A stretch of DNA of 64,000 nucleotides from Streptomyces sp. Root431. GTDB lineage: Bacteria > Actinomycetota > Actinomycetes > Streptomycetales > Streptomycetaceae. How positions within the stretch are numbered: position 1 is the first letter of the stretch; every line of letters starts with the position of its first letter. Position numbers and translations under genes: made by a program. The notes below the pieces were generated by a model that had not been told where the DNA came from, ran no database searches, and worked only from the letters and a program-made list of their open reading frames with translations. Below, piece after piece: positions 42,016 to 50,869 of this stretch. Location: positions 274,055-338,054 of the forward strand of contig NZ_LMEI01000012.1 in NCBI RefSeq assembly GCF_001426585.1. The letters are read 5' to 3'.

Positions 42016-42076
42016 AGAGCCTGCGGAGCATGTGACCCGCAGGCTTTTGTAGTTTTCAGACTTGTTTGCAGGTTCT
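42016..42076 (+). promoter_or_regulatory. cspA leader attenuator candidate
   Basis: In the leader of the cold-shock gene, AGCCTGCGG (42018-42026) pairs perfectly with CCGCAGGCT (42037-42045), followed by TTTTGTAGTTTT: a full rho-independent terminator upstream of the start codon. AGAGCCTGC (42016-42024) can instead pair with GCAGGTTCT (42068-42076) over nine positions with one wobble, a mutually exclusive structure. Confidence 0.55.
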
Positions 42077-42110
42077 GGAGCAGGGCAACCCTTTGGCCCA
42101 AGGAGGGCTT

Positions 42111-42317
42111 ATGGCTACCGGAACCGTCAAGTGGTTCAACGCTGAAAAGGGCTTCGGCTTCATCGCCCAGGACGGCGGCGGCCCGGATGTCTTCGTCCAC
42201 TACTCCGCGATCAACGCGAACGGTTTCCGTTCGCTTGAGGAGAACCAGCTCGTGACCTTCGACGTCACGCAGGGCCCGAAGGGCCCGCAGGCGGAGAACG
42301 TCACCCCGAGCAACTAA
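42111..42317 (+). CDS. cold-shock protein (CspA family)
   Basis: 68 residues from ATG 42111, with an excellent AAGGAGGG ribosome site. A single cold-shock domain with RNP1 KGFGFIAQD and RNP2 VFVHYSAI; an RNA chaperone or transcription antiterminator that melts secondary structure. The 15 upstream in-frame codons are leader. A leader of more than 100 bases with a terminator-like hairpin precedes it. A strong hairpin follows at 42360. Divergent from mqnA. Confidence 0.95.
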   Translation: MATGTVKWFNAEKGFGFIAQDGGGPDVFVHYSAINANGFRSLEENQLVTFDVTQGPKGPQAENVTPSN

Positions 42318-42359
42318 GTTGCCTGGGTCGGCGGAGTCGCACGACTAGAGCAGTACCCA

Positions 42360-42401
42360 AGGAGCCCCGCTCCGTGCCTCACCGCACGGAACGGGGCTCC
42401 T
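42360..42401. terminator. bidirectional terminator
   Basis: 18-bp stem with one mismatch (42360-42377 with 42384-42401) and a six-base loop between the cold-shock gene and the convergent M23 peptidase. Confidence 0.85.
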
Positions 42402-42418
42402 GCCTTTGGCCGGGCCGG

Positions 42419-43255
42419 TCAGCAGGTGGGGATGACCGTCCCGTTGTTGTCGCGGGCCTCGTCGTTGCCCCAGCGCGACAGGTAGTACGCGGAGACGTAC
42501 GCTCCGTAGCCGTTCTTCCCGGCGTAGACGGTGTCGAGGTCCGTCCTCAGCCACCAGTGGTTGAAGTTCCCTGAGCCGTCCCGGACCTCCTGGCCCCAGA
42601 CCTTGCAGTAGACGTAGTTCGTGCCCGCGTTCAGCACGCCCTGGGCGTCGTTGGTGTTCGCCTGGGCGTAGCCCGTGGCGTTGGCGAAGGTGTCGACCCA
42701 GTACTTCCCTCCCCCGCCGCCCGAGCAGCCGTTGTCGCTCGTCAGGTACTTGGAGCCGTAGGAGCCCGGGTAGGGGGCGAGGGAGGCGCCGTTGATGACG
42801 ATGGGCTGGCCGACGCCGTTGTAGAGCTGCTCGTAGTGGATGTGGGCGCCGGAGCTGTTTCCTGTGGTGCCGGTGGTGCCGATCTGCTGCCCCTGGGCGA
42901 CCCAGGCGCCGTTGGCGACGGAGTACGCGTTCAGGTGGAAGTAGTACGTCTTCCAGCCGCTGCCGTGGTCGACCACGATGTAGTTGCCCGCGCCGGACGG
43001 CTGGGAGTAGCGGTAGGCGGTGCCGGACGCCGAGGCGAGGACCGGGGTGCCGGCCGTCGTGCCGCCGTCGGAACGGATGAAGTCGAGGGCCTGGCGGACC
43101 TCGGCGGAGTGGTGGCTGTAGGTCCACTTCTGGCCGCACGGGTAGGGCGCCTTGAAGAGCGGCGCCGCCTGGGCGGGGCTGGAAGTGGCGAGCGCGGTGA
43201 GCAGGCCCGCGACGAGCGCCAGCAGGGTGCCGAGCGGGGTGATCCGTGCACGCAT
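42419..43255 (-). CDS. secreted M23-family metallopeptidase
   Basis: 278 residues, ATG 43255. Signal peptide to about residue 31 (PAQAA). Residues about 35-150 form a lysostaphin/M23 domain: His and Asp of YSHHSAEVRQALDF, then YYFHLN and HIHYEQL with the HxH pair that completes the zinc site. Residues about 185-278 are a second, Trp/Tyr-rich domain (YWVDTFANATGYAQ...VYCKVWGQEVRDGSGNFNHWWLR) similar to SH3-like wall-binding modules of Streptomyces secreted proteins. Such enzymes cut peptide cross-links in peptidoglycan; a lytic role outside the cell is also possible. Confidence 0.9.
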   Translation of the reverse strand: MRARITPLGTLLALVAGLLTALATSSPAQAAPLFKAPYPCGQKWTYSHHSAEVRQALDFIRSDGGTTAGTPVLASASGTAYRYSQPSGAGNYIVVDHGSGWKTYYFHLNAYSVANGAWVAQGQQIGTTGTTGNSSGAHIHYEQLYNGVGQPIVINGASLAPYPGSYGSKYLTSDNGCSGGGGGKYWVDTFANATGYAQANTNDAQGVLNAGTNYVYCKVWGQEVRDGSGNFNHWWLRTDLDTVYAGKNGYGAYVSAYYLSRWGNDEARDNNGTVIPTC

Positions 43256-43418
43256 GCGTCCTCCGGTACGAGGGTGGGGGCGGGGATCGGTGGCGCGGGG
43301 ACCCTTGGGGGATCAGGGTCGACGCGCGTTGAACGGACCACAGCGTGCCGGAAGATCGCGTGCCGCAGTAGACCGCGAGAACCACACTCGTGCGGCGGTG
43401 ATTACGTAGTCTGGACAC

Positions 43419-43823
43419 ATGACCGAACGGAAACCGCCGGGCGTGAGCTTCGAGTCATTCGTCGACAAGCAGATCCGGGAGGCCTCGGAGCGCGGCGAGT
43501 TCCGCAGTCTGCCCGGCTTCGGAAAGCCCCTGCCCGACGACTCGGCCCCGTACGACGAACTGTGGTGGATCAAGGGCAAGATGCACAGCGAGGGCGCGTC
43601 CGTGCTCCCGCCGTCGCTCGCCCTGCGCAAGGAGGCCGAGGACGCGGAGGAGGCGGTGGCCGCGGCCGTCTCGGAGCGCCAGGTCCGCCGGATCCTCGGC
43701 GAGATCAACACCAAGATCGCCGAAGCCCTCGCCCGGCCGCCGGCCGGACCCCCGCTCAACCGGACGCTCTTCGACGTCGAGGCGACGGTGGCGCGGTGGA
43801 AGGCGGAGAGGAGCCACCCGTGA
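43419..43823 (+). CDS. DUF1992/DnaJC28-type conserved protein
   Basis: 134 residues. The segment FVDKQIREASERGEFRSLPGFGKPL is the signature of the DUF1992 (DnaJ homologue subfamily C member 28) domain, found without a J domain in many bacteria; the next part is WWIKGKMHSEG and LPPSLALRKEAED. Biochemical role unknown. It overlaps the following DinB-like gene by four bases (GTGA), so the two are translated together. Confidence 0.85.
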   Translation: MTERKPPGVSFESFVDKQIREASERGEFRSLPGFGKPLPDDSAPYDELWWIKGKMHSEGASVLPPSLALRKEAEDAEEAVAAAVSERQVRRILGEINTKIAEALARPPAGPPLNRTLFDVEATVARWKAERSHP

Positions 43824-44389
43824 ACCCCGCGACTCCCAGGCATCTCGCGCATCTCACGCATGCCACGCATCCCGTGAACAGCGCCGCACTCCTGGTGGAC
43901 GCGTTCGGCCGGATCCGCGAGGTCGTCCGCGATGCCGTGGAAGGGCTGACGGAGGACGAGCTCGCCGCCCGGATCGACCCGGACGCCAACTCGGTCGCCT
44001 GGCTCGTCTGGCACCTCACCCGGATCCAGGACGACCACCTCGCGGACGCCTTCGACACGGAGCAGCTGTGGGCCTCGGACGGCTGGGCCGCCCGCTTCGC
44101 CCTGCCGTTCTCCCGCCGGGCCACCGGGTACGGGCAGACGAGCGCCCAGGTCGGCGAGGTGCGCGCGTCGGCGGAGCTGCTGCTCGGGTACCACGACGCC
44201 GTGCACGCGCGGACGGTGGAGCTGATCGGCTCGGTGACGAACGCGGACCTGGGCCGGATCGTCGACACCGCCTGGGACCCCCCGGTCACCCTCGGCGTCC
44301 GACTGGTCTCGGTGATCGCGGACGACCTCCAGCACGCGGGGCAGGCGGCGTTCGTACGGGGCGTGGTGGAGCGGCGCGCAACGTCGTGA
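43820..44389 (+). CDS. DinB-family (DUF664) putative metal/thiol-dependent protein
   Basis: 189 residues from GTG 43820. Four-helix DinB fold: WLVWHLTRIQDDHLAD holds two of the three metal-binding His and DDLQHAGQAAFVRG the third. In actinobacteria related proteins are mycothiol-dependent transferases or isomerases, which is an inference here. Translationally coupled to the DUF1992 gene. The first ~15 residues (RHLAHLTHATHP) are an odd His-rich lead. Confidence 0.85.
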   Translation: MNPATPRHLAHLTHATHPVNSAALLVDAFGRIREVVRDAVEGLTEDELAARIDPDANSVAWLVWHLTRIQDDHLADAFDTEQLWASDGWAARFALPFSRRATGYGQTSAQVGEVRASAELLLGYHDAVHARTVELIGSVTNADLGRIVDTAWDPPVTLGVRLVSVIADDLQHAGQAAFVRGVVERRATS

Positions 44390-44481
44390 CGCGTGTCAGC
44401 GGCGGCTGATAGCCTCCGCTCGATCTTCGTGTGAGGCAACTGTTCCGGTTGGGGGGCACCACCGGCCGCCTCCGCGCACCA

Positions 44482-44513
44482 CGACCGCGTCGCAGCCTGC
44501 CTTCGCGCGGTCG
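44482..44513 (+). promoter_or_regulatory. leader hairpin of FG1
   Basis: CGACCGCG (44482-44489) pairs perfectly with CGCGGTCG (44506-44513), 16-base loop, ending about 20 bases before the TTG start of the first FG-GAP gene. Comparable hairpins precede other members. Confidence 0.45.
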
Positions 44514-44534
44514 CCCCTGGGGAGGACCGCAGCT

Positions 44535-45887
44535 TTGTCGTACCGCCTTCGCTCTACTCCACCGCACCCGCGTACGTCCGGTGTTCGTACGTCCCACCGT
44601 CTGCTCGCCGTCACGGTGGGCACGGTGCTCGCCGTCACCGCTGCCGTCACCACGGTCGTACCGGCCGCCGCGGCACCGGTCGCCACCGCGCCCGTCACCA
44701 CGCCCGCCACCGCGCCCGGCGCGACCTCGGACGTCACGCTGCTTGGCCACAACATCCCGGCCGTGCTGGACCTCGACGCGGTCGGGAGCCGCTTCACCAT
44801 GGCGTGGCGGCTGAGCCGGACCGACGTCGAGGTGACCGTCAGGATCCGCAACACCCGCACAGGCGAGACCCGGACGGAGGACGTCCGTCCGCTGAGCGTC
44901 CCCGACTACGAGTACGCGCGCTTCACCTGGCGGGGCGAGGTCACCTGGAACGGCACGGGCGACCAGTGGACCGGCGCGCAGAGCGGCCCGTACACCTGGG
45001 AGATCGTCGCGGTGCCGCTCGACGGCGTCGGCCGGGACCTGCGGGCCTCGGGGTCGTTCACGGTCGCCCGCGCACCCGGTGCGCACGACTACGACGGCGA
45101 CGGCTCGCCGGACGTGCTCGTACGGGAGGCGGCCACGGGCCGACTCTGGATCAACGACACGTTCCCCTCTCCCTACTGGGACCGGCTGGACCAGAACCCC
45201 GGGCTGCTCGTCGGTACGGGCTGGCAGGTCCACGACCGGATCGAGGCCGTCGGGAACGTCGGCGGCGCGGCCTTCAGCGATGTCGTGGCCCGGGACAGGA
45301 CGGGCGTGCTCTGGCTGTACCAGGGCACCGGGATCGCAAAGGCCCCGCTCGCCACCCGGGTCAGGGTCGGCGCCGGCTGGAACGCCTACACACAGTTCAC
45401 CGGCGGCAGCGACCTGACCGGCGACGGCCGGGCGGACCTGGTCGCCGCCGACGGGGCCGGGGCGCTGTGGCTCTACAAGGGCACGGGGAAGGCGAGCGCC
45501 CCCTTCGCCACGCGGAAGAGGATCGGCAGTGGCGGCTGGGGCGCGTACGACCAGCTGACGGCCGTCGGGAACATCGGCGGAGGCACCGCCGGGGACCTCG
45601 TCGCCCGCGACCGGGCCGGTGTCCTCTGGCTGCACCTCGGGAAGGGCGACGGCACGTTCGCGGCCCGCACGAGGATCGGCGGGGGCTGGAACGCGTACAA
45701 GCAGCTCGTCGGCATCGGTGACGCCAACCGGGACGGACACCCCGACCTGTACGTCGCCGAGGCGGACGGCCGTGGGCCGGCGGCCCTCTACAAGGGCACG
45801 GGCTCCTGGAAGCAGCCGTTCCGTGCCGTGGGGGAAGTCGCTCACCTCGGCTGGCTCGACGACCCTTTCTTCGACATCTTCGTCTGA
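44535..45887 (+). CDS. FG1: secreted FG-GAP repeat protein, short form
   Basis: 450 residues, TTG start behind GGGGAGGA. Signal peptide to about residue 47 (VVPAAAA). Unlike its six neighbours it lacks the ~330-residue N-terminal domain and passes straight into a FlgD-like Ig domain (about 75-180: LDLDAVGSRFTMAWRLSRTD...GPYTWEIVAVPLDG), then five FG-GAP/VCBS-type blades (about 182-450). Blades 1, 3 and 5 keep Ca-binding loops (DYDGDGSPD, DLTGDGRAD, DANRDGHPD); blades 2 and 4 do not. FG-GAP folds are extracellular beta-propellers used for adhesion or ligand binding. First of seven tandem paralogues. Confidence 0.88.
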   Translation: MSYRLRSTPPHPRTSGVRTSHRLLAVTVGTVLAVTAAVTTVVPAAAAPVATAPVTTPATAPGATSDVTLLGHNIPAVLDLDAVGSRFTMAWRLSRTDVEVTVRIRNTRTGETRTEDVRPLSVPDYEYARFTWRGEVTWNGTGDQWTGAQSGPYTWEIVAVPLDGVGRDLRASGSFTVARAPGAHDYDGDGSPDVLVREAATGRLWINDTFPSPYWDRLDQNPGLLVGTGWQVHDRIEAVGNVGGAAFSDVVARDRTGVLWLYQGTGIAKAPLATRVRVGAGWNAYTQFTGGSDLTGDGRADLVAADGAGALWLYKGTGKASAPFATRKRIGSGGWGAYDQLTAVGNIGGGTAGDLVARDRAGVLWLHLGKGDGTFAARTRIGGGWNAYKQLVGIGDANRDGHPDLYVAEADGRGPAALYKGTGSWKQPFRAVGEVAHLGWLDDPFFDIFV

Positions 45888-45924
45888 CCCCGTACGGAAG
45901 GCGTCGCCGGCGGACCTCCTCCGC

Positions 45925-45978
45925 CGTACAACCACTGAAGCCGATCATGAGTCCAACCAAGCGTGGCACTCGCCATGT
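45925..45978 (+). promoter_or_regulatory. FG2 leader: CGTACAACCACTGA box and hairpin
   Basis: CGTACAACCACTGA (45925-45938) is identical to the box before FG5, and the following ~60 bases align with the FG5 leader. The hairpin here is GCGTGGC (45961-45967) with GCCATGT (45972-45978), keeping pairing through two G-T wobbles although the bases differ from FG5. Confidence 0.5.
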
Positions 45979-46003
45979 TCGTTTGTCTTGGGGGGATTTG
46001 ACC

Positions 46004-48343
46004 TTGCAGAACCGTTTGTCCGGCCGTCGCCGTCACCTCGTCGCCGCCGTGGCCGCCGTCCTGTCGATCACCGCCGGTACGGCCCTGGCCGCCGGCCCGG
46101 CCATCGCAGCCGTTCCGGCCGCCCTCGCCGCCGCACCGGCGGCCGGCACGGCCGCCCAGGCACCGGCCGCCCCCGCTGCCGCCGCCGAGGACGTGAACGT
46201 GCCGTTCCCGGTCGACGCGGAGATCGCGGGTGCCGGGGCCACCGGCTTCCTGACCCGGAACCAGGGCGGCGAGCTCCACTGGACCCGGTACGCGGACGGC
46301 ATCAAGACCGAGGTCATGTACGCCGCCGGCGGCGGTGTCGACCGTACGGGCACGGACATCCTGGTCATCGGGGACTCGAACACCCCGGACCTGATGCGCT
46401 CCGTCACCCTCCGGAACATGGCCGTCCCCGGCACCCCCTCCGTCCACTTCGACCTCGGCTCGCTCTGGGCCAGGTACGTCGAGGCCATCGGGCCGGACTC
46501 GGTCCTCGCCAAGCGGGTCGGCTCGGACAACACCGAGAAGCTGCTCATCGTCACCAACGAGAACGGCATCGCCCGCGAGCGCGAGGTGACCGGCCTTCCC
46601 GCCGACGCGAACGGCTTCTTCGCCGGCGCTCCCTTCCTCGACGGCAAGATCCTCGTCGGTTACGAGACCGGCTCCCCCGACCTGCGCGATGACGCCCGTG
46701 CCGTCATCGACCTGACCACCGGCGCGGTCGTCGAGACGTACCCCGCCGGCGCGTCCGGCTCCGCCCACCACCAGCTGGCCCTCTCGGCCACGCACGTCGC
46801 CTGGACCTCGTTCTCCGAGAGCGACGGCATCATCTACACCACGGTCGACCGGAAGACCCGCGTCTCGCAGCATCACACCTTCGGCATCACCGACGAGTAC
46901 TTCATCGGCCTGGCGGGCCACTGGCTGGTGTACGGCGCCACGAGCAAGCTGACCGACAACGGCACGTTCCCCAACACGAAGCTGCAGGCCGTCGACCTGA
47001 CGGCCGGTCCGAACTCCGAGCCCGTCGAGATCGCCGCGTACGCCCGCTCGATGGAGGCCGCGGGCGACGGCACCCTGCTGGTGCGGGGCGGTACGGTCGC
47101 GCAGGGCGAGGGCCTCTACAAGGTGTCCTCCTCCGCGGGCGGGGAGCTCGCCGTCCAGAAGGTCGCGACGACGGGGCAGCCGACCGAACTGACCTACCTC
47201 GGCTCGCAGGTGCCGGCCGTCGTCGACCTCGACCGGGACAGCGAGGCCGAGCTGAAGTGGCGGATGTCCCGGCTCAACGCCGACGTCCACCTGAAGCTCA
47301 CCCACAAGAAGACCGGGCAGAGCTTCGTCCGCGACCTGAAGCTGCGCCGCGACTTCCCCTCCCGGCACACCTTCGACGACATCACCTTCGGCCTGACCTG
47401 GCAGGGCCTCGTCGACGACCTCTCGCTGGACGACAAGTCGGCCTTCAACGGCGACTACACCTGGTCGTTCCGCGCCGTCCCGCAGAACGGCATCGGCGCC
47501 GCCGTGGAGCAGTCGGGCACCTTCAAGGTGGTCCGCTCGGTCAAGCCGCACGACTACAGCGACAACGGTTCGCCGGACCTGTTCGCCCGGGACGGGAGCG
47601 GCTCCCTGTGGCGCTTCGACAGCACGTACAACTCGTACACGCGGAAGCTCGCGCCGACGTACCAGCGCACGGCGGTCGGTCCCGGCTGGAACGCGTACGA
47701 CCGGATCGAGTCCGTCGGGAACGTCGCGGGGACCAACGTCGCCGACACCGTCGCCCGTGACAAGACCGGCGTCCTGTGGCTGTACCAGGGCACCGGCGAC
47801 GAGACGAAGCCGCTGGGCGCCCGTACGAAGATCGGCTCCGGCTGGGGCGTCTACAACCACCTCGCCGGCGGCAGCGACCTCACCGGTGACGGCAAGCCCG
47901 ACCTCGTCGCCGCGGACAAGGCCGGGGACCTCTACCTCTACAAGGGCACCGGCAGCACCACCGCGCCCTTCGGCGTCCGGAAGAAGGTCGGCGGCGGCTG
48001 GGGCGGCTACAACCAGCTCACCGCCGTGGGGAACCTGGCCGGCGGCCCGGCCGGCGACCTCGTCGCCCGCGACACGGCCGGCGTCCTCTGGCTCCACCTC
48101 GGCAAGGGCGACGGCACGTTCGCGACCCGCGTCAAGGTCGGCAGCGGATGGAACGGCTACACCGAGCTCATCGGCTTCGGGGACGCGAACAAGGACGGCC
48201 GCCCCGACCTGTACGCGTGGGGAGGCCCGGGCCGCCCGTCGTACTACTACGCCGGTACGGGCAACTGGAGCACGCCCTTCGCGGGCCGCGCCCCGGCCGA
48301 GCTGCTGATGTACGGCAGCGCGGGCTACCAGCACGCCTTCTGA
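46004..48343 (+). CDS. FG2: secreted FG-GAP repeat protein
   Basis: 779 residues from TTG 46004 (LQNRLSGRRRHLVAAV), preceded by GGGGGGA; the frame opens at an ATG 57 bases upstream, but that would put 19 extra residues ahead of the signal peptide. Signal peptide to about residue 36. Domain N (about 50-395) is Trp/Thr-rich with repeated strand pairs (WTRYADGIKTEV; LLVRGGTVAQGEGLYKV) and may itself be a propeller. The FlgD-like Ig domain is at about 405-510 (AFNGDYTWSFRAVP), and five FG-GAP blades run from 515 to the end (DYSDNGSPDLFARD; DLTGDGKPD; DANKDGRPD). No catalytic motif seen. Confidence 0.88.
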   Translation: MQNRLSGRRRHLVAAVAAVLSITAGTALAAGPAIAAVPAALAAAPAAGTAAQAPAAPAAAAEDVNVPFPVDAEIAGAGATGFLTRNQGGELHWTRYADGIKTEVMYAAGGGVDRTGTDILVIGDSNTPDLMRSVTLRNMAVPGTPSVHFDLGSLWARYVEAIGPDSVLAKRVGSDNTEKLLIVTNENGIAREREVTGLPADANGFFAGAPFLDGKILVGYETGSPDLRDDARAVIDLTTGAVVETYPAGASGSAHHQLALSATHVAWTSFSESDGIIYTTVDRKTRVSQHHTFGITDEYFIGLAGHWLVYGATSKLTDNGTFPNTKLQAVDLTAGPNSEPVEIAAYARSMEAAGDGTLLVRGGTVAQGEGLYKVSSSAGGELAVQKVATTGQPTELTYLGSQVPAVVDLDRDSEAELKWRMSRLNADVHLKLTHKKTGQSFVRDLKLRRDFPSRHTFDDITFGLTWQGLVDDLSLDDKSAFNGDYTWSFRAVPQNGIGAAVEQSGTFKVVRSVKPHDYSDNGSPDLFARDGSGSLWRFDSTYNSYTRKLAPTYQRTAVGPGWNAYDRIESVGNVAGTNVADTVARDKTGVLWLYQGTGDETKPLGARTKIGSGWGVYNHLAGGSDLTGDGKPDLVAADKAGDLYLYKGTGSTTAPFGVRKKVGGGWGGYNQLTAVGNLAGGPAGDLVARDTAGVLWLHLGKGDGTFATRVKVGSGWNGYTELIGFGDANKDGRPDLYAWGGPGRPSYYYAGTGNWSTPFAGRAPAELLMYGSAGYQHAF

Positions 48344-48379
48344 CGCCCGGCGGCACGTCGCCGCCCCTTCCGAATCCGG

Positions 48380-48431
48380 GACTCCCGTTCCGACGACTCC
48401 CGTGTCGACGACTCCCGTTCCGACGACTCCA
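48380..48431 (+). repeat. 15-bp tandem repeat in the FG3 leader
   Basis: Three units of GACTCCCGTTCCGAC (48380, 48395, 48410; the middle has one substitution) plus a partial fourth, ending 14 bases before the TTG start. FG3 lacks the box and hairpin seen in other members; this repeat occupies that place. Confidence 0.85.
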
Positions 48432-48445
48432 GAGGAAACGATCCT

Positions 48446-50737
48446 TTGACTCGCTCGCGTACCCCCCGACGTCACCTCGCCGCCGCCGTCACCGCCGTCC
48501 TGGCGCTCACGGCCGGCACGGCCCTCACCACCGTCCCGGCCACGGCGGCCCCCGTCCCCGGCCCGGCGGTCGGGCAGACGGCCGAGGCGATCGGCACGAT
48601 CCCGCAGGACGCGCGGGTCACCAGCGCCGGGACCACCGGCTTCCTCAGCACGGTCCAGCACTACGACACCTACACCACCGACTACCTCTGGACGAAGTAC
48701 GCCGACGGCTCCACCACTGTCCTGAACAAGCCGAACACCTCCTTCTTCGGCGCCGGTTCGGACATCGTCTGGGGCCACCAGATGGGTTCGCTCTCGTTCT
48801 CGATGTACGACATGACCCACCCGAGCACCGCCGTGGGCGGCGTCTCGATGAACAACGGCACCTACGTACGCGGGGCCATCGGCTCGGCTCTCGTGACCAC
48901 CACCGAGGACCGCAACACGGGCGCCGTGAGCGTCGACATCCTCCGCAAGAGCAGCTCCGGCTCGCCGGTCTCCACCCCCGTGACCGGAAACCCCGGCATC
49001 CCCGGCAACGCCAACCTGATCAAGGTCGTCCTGACGACGCCCGGCACGGCCGTCATCGCGTACGAGACGGGCAGGGACTCCACCCTCCGCTACCACCTGG
49101 CCGCCGTGGACACCGTGACCGGCGAGGTCCTGGAGACGCGCCCGGAGAGCTCGCTGGAGCTCGCCGACGTCACCCTCTCCCCGACCCACTGGTCCTGGAT
49201 CGAGTACTACTACGTACCCGACGGCCCGCTCGGCCCGGGGAAGCGCGCCGCCCGCCTCCACACCGCCCCGCGCGGCGGCGGCGCGCCCACCACCACCGAC
49301 CTGGGCCTCGTCGGCGGCGGAAAGACCATGCACACGGGCCTCCTGGGCGACTGGGTGACCTACACCCGCACCGGCGGCTTCCAGTCCACCGGCACGTCGG
49401 CGTACTACCCGCTGACCGCCCGCCCCCTCGGCGGCGGGGCGCCGGTCAAACTCCTCGACCACGTCGTCTCCGCGGTCTCGGACACCGACGGCTCGCTCGT
49501 CGTGCGCGGCGGCAGCCTCACCGAGGGCGAGGGCGTCTACAAGGTCACCGCGAACGAGACGGGCGGCGCCCCGATCGTCACCAAGGTCGCGACCTCGAAC
49601 ACCCCGACGGCACTCGGGATCGTCTCCCAGGACGCCGCCCCGACCGTGGTCGACCTCGACAAGAACCAGGGCGCGAGGTTCAGCTGGACCCTGACCCAGC
49701 CGAACGTGGAAGGCTCGTTCACCCTGCGGCACACCCGCACCGGCAAGACCGAGCAGATCTTCATCTCGACCACGGACGGGACGGCCAACCCGGACAACAA
49801 GGCCACGGTCGACTGGTCGGGCAAGCTCGCCTACTCCTCCATCGACGCCTACAACGGCGACTACACCTGGGAGCTCCGCGTCAAGCCGCGCAGCGGCATC
49901 GGCCCGGAGCTGAGGAAGAGCGGCGCCCTCAAGGTGGTCCGCAAGGCCGCCGCGCACGACTACTCCGACAACGGCACCCCGGACTTCCTCGCCCGGGACT
50001 CCGCCGGCCGGGTCTGGCGCGACGACATCAACAGCACGACGCCGCTGGACGGCGTCCCCACGTCCACGCGCACGCTGCTCGGCTCCGGCTGGGGCGTCTA
50101 CAGCCACATCGAGGCCGCGGGCAACATCGCCGGCGCCTCCGTGAGCGATGTCGTCGCCAAGGACAAGGACGGCAACCTCTGGCTGTACCTCGGCAAGGGC
50201 GACGGCACCTTCGCGCCCCGCACCAAGATCGGCCCCGGCTGGAACGCGTACAACAAGATCACCGGTGGCAGCGACGTCAACAACGACGGCTGGTCCGACC
50301 TCTTCGCCACCGACACCTCCGGCGTCCTCTGGCTCTACAAGGGCACGGGCAACTGGCGGACCCCCTACGGCAGTCGGACGCGGGTCGGCGGCGGCTGGGG
50401 CGCCATGAACCAGATCACCGCCACCGGCAACCTCGGCGGCACCGTCCACGGCGACCTCGTCGCCCGAGACACGACCGGCGTCCTCTGGCTGTACCCGAGC
50501 ACGGGCAGCGGCACCTTCGGCACGCGCGTGCGCGTCGGCGGCGGCTGGGGCGGCTACACCCAGCTCGTCGGCGCCGGCGACATCAACCACGACGGCCGCG
50601 CCGACCTCTTCGCGTACAGCCCGGGCGGCGGCTCGTACGTCCACCAGGGCACGGGCAGCCTCTCGACCCCGTTCGCCCCGCGCACGAGCATCGGCGTCTA
50701 CCTGCCGGGCTCGACGGCGCACAACCCGGTCATCTGA
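48446..50737 (+). CDS. FG3: secreted FG-GAP repeat protein
   Basis: 763 residues, TTG start 8 bases after AGAGGAAAC. Signal peptide MTRSRTPRRHLAAAV... to about residue 33. Domain N about 45-390 (TTGFLSTVQHYDTYTTDYLW near the start), FlgD-like Ig domain about 400-500 (AYNGDYTWELRVKP), FG-GAP blades 504-763 with Ca loops DYSDNGTPD, DVNNDGWSD and DINHDGRAD. Same order and spacing as FG2, but the N-domain sequence has diverged strongly, so the family is old enough for specialisation. Probably a surface-binding or matrix protein. Confidence 0.88.
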   Translation: MTRSRTPRRHLAAAVTAVLALTAGTALTTVPATAAPVPGPAVGQTAEAIGTIPQDARVTSAGTTGFLSTVQHYDTYTTDYLWTKYADGSTTVLNKPNTSFFGAGSDIVWGHQMGSLSFSMYDMTHPSTAVGGVSMNNGTYVRGAIGSALVTTTEDRNTGAVSVDILRKSSSGSPVSTPVTGNPGIPGNANLIKVVLTTPGTAVIAYETGRDSTLRYHLAAVDTVTGEVLETRPESSLELADVTLSPTHWSWIEYYYVPDGPLGPGKRAARLHTAPRGGGAPTTTDLGLVGGGKTMHTGLLGDWVTYTRTGGFQSTGTSAYYPLTARPLGGGAPVKLLDHVVSAVSDTDGSLVVRGGSLTEGEGVYKVTANETGGAPIVTKVATSNTPTALGIVSQDAAPTVVDLDKNQGARFSWTLTQPNVEGSFTLRHTRTGKTEQIFISTTDGTANPDNKATVDWSGKLAYSSIDAYNGDYTWELRVKPRSGIGPELRKSGALKVVRKAAAHDYSDNGTPDFLARDSAGRVWRDDINSTTPLDGVPTSTRTLLGSGWGVYSHIEAAGNIAGASVSDVVAKDKDGNLWLYLGKGDGTFAPRTKIGPGWNAYNKITGGSDVNNDGWSDLFATDTSGVLWLYKGTGNWRTPYGSRTRVGGGWGAMNQITATGNLGGTVHGDLVARDTTGVLWLYPSTGSGTFGTRVRVGGGWGGYTQLVGAGDINHDGRADLFAYSPGGGSYVHQGTGSLSTPFAPRTSIGVYLPGSTAHNPVI

Positions 50738-50786
50738 CACGTCGGTGTCGTGACGGGCCTGACGGGTCCGAGGCCATCCGGACAGT

Positions 50787-50846
50787 CGTACAACCTTGCG
50801 ACGCCCTCGGAGGTCATGTGGGTGCGGCGTGGATCGCCGCACCCAC
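50787..50846 (+). promoter_or_regulatory. FG4 leader: CGTACAACC box and hairpin
   Basis: GTCGTACAACC (box 50787-50795) is followed by a 12-bp perfect stem, 50818-50829 with 50835-50846, five-base loop, no T-tract, 24 bases before the TTG. It could be the terminator of FG3 or a leader hairpin of FG4; its placement matches FG5. Confidence 0.5.
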
Positions 50847-50869
50847 ACCACCCGAGGGAGAAATCCGCT

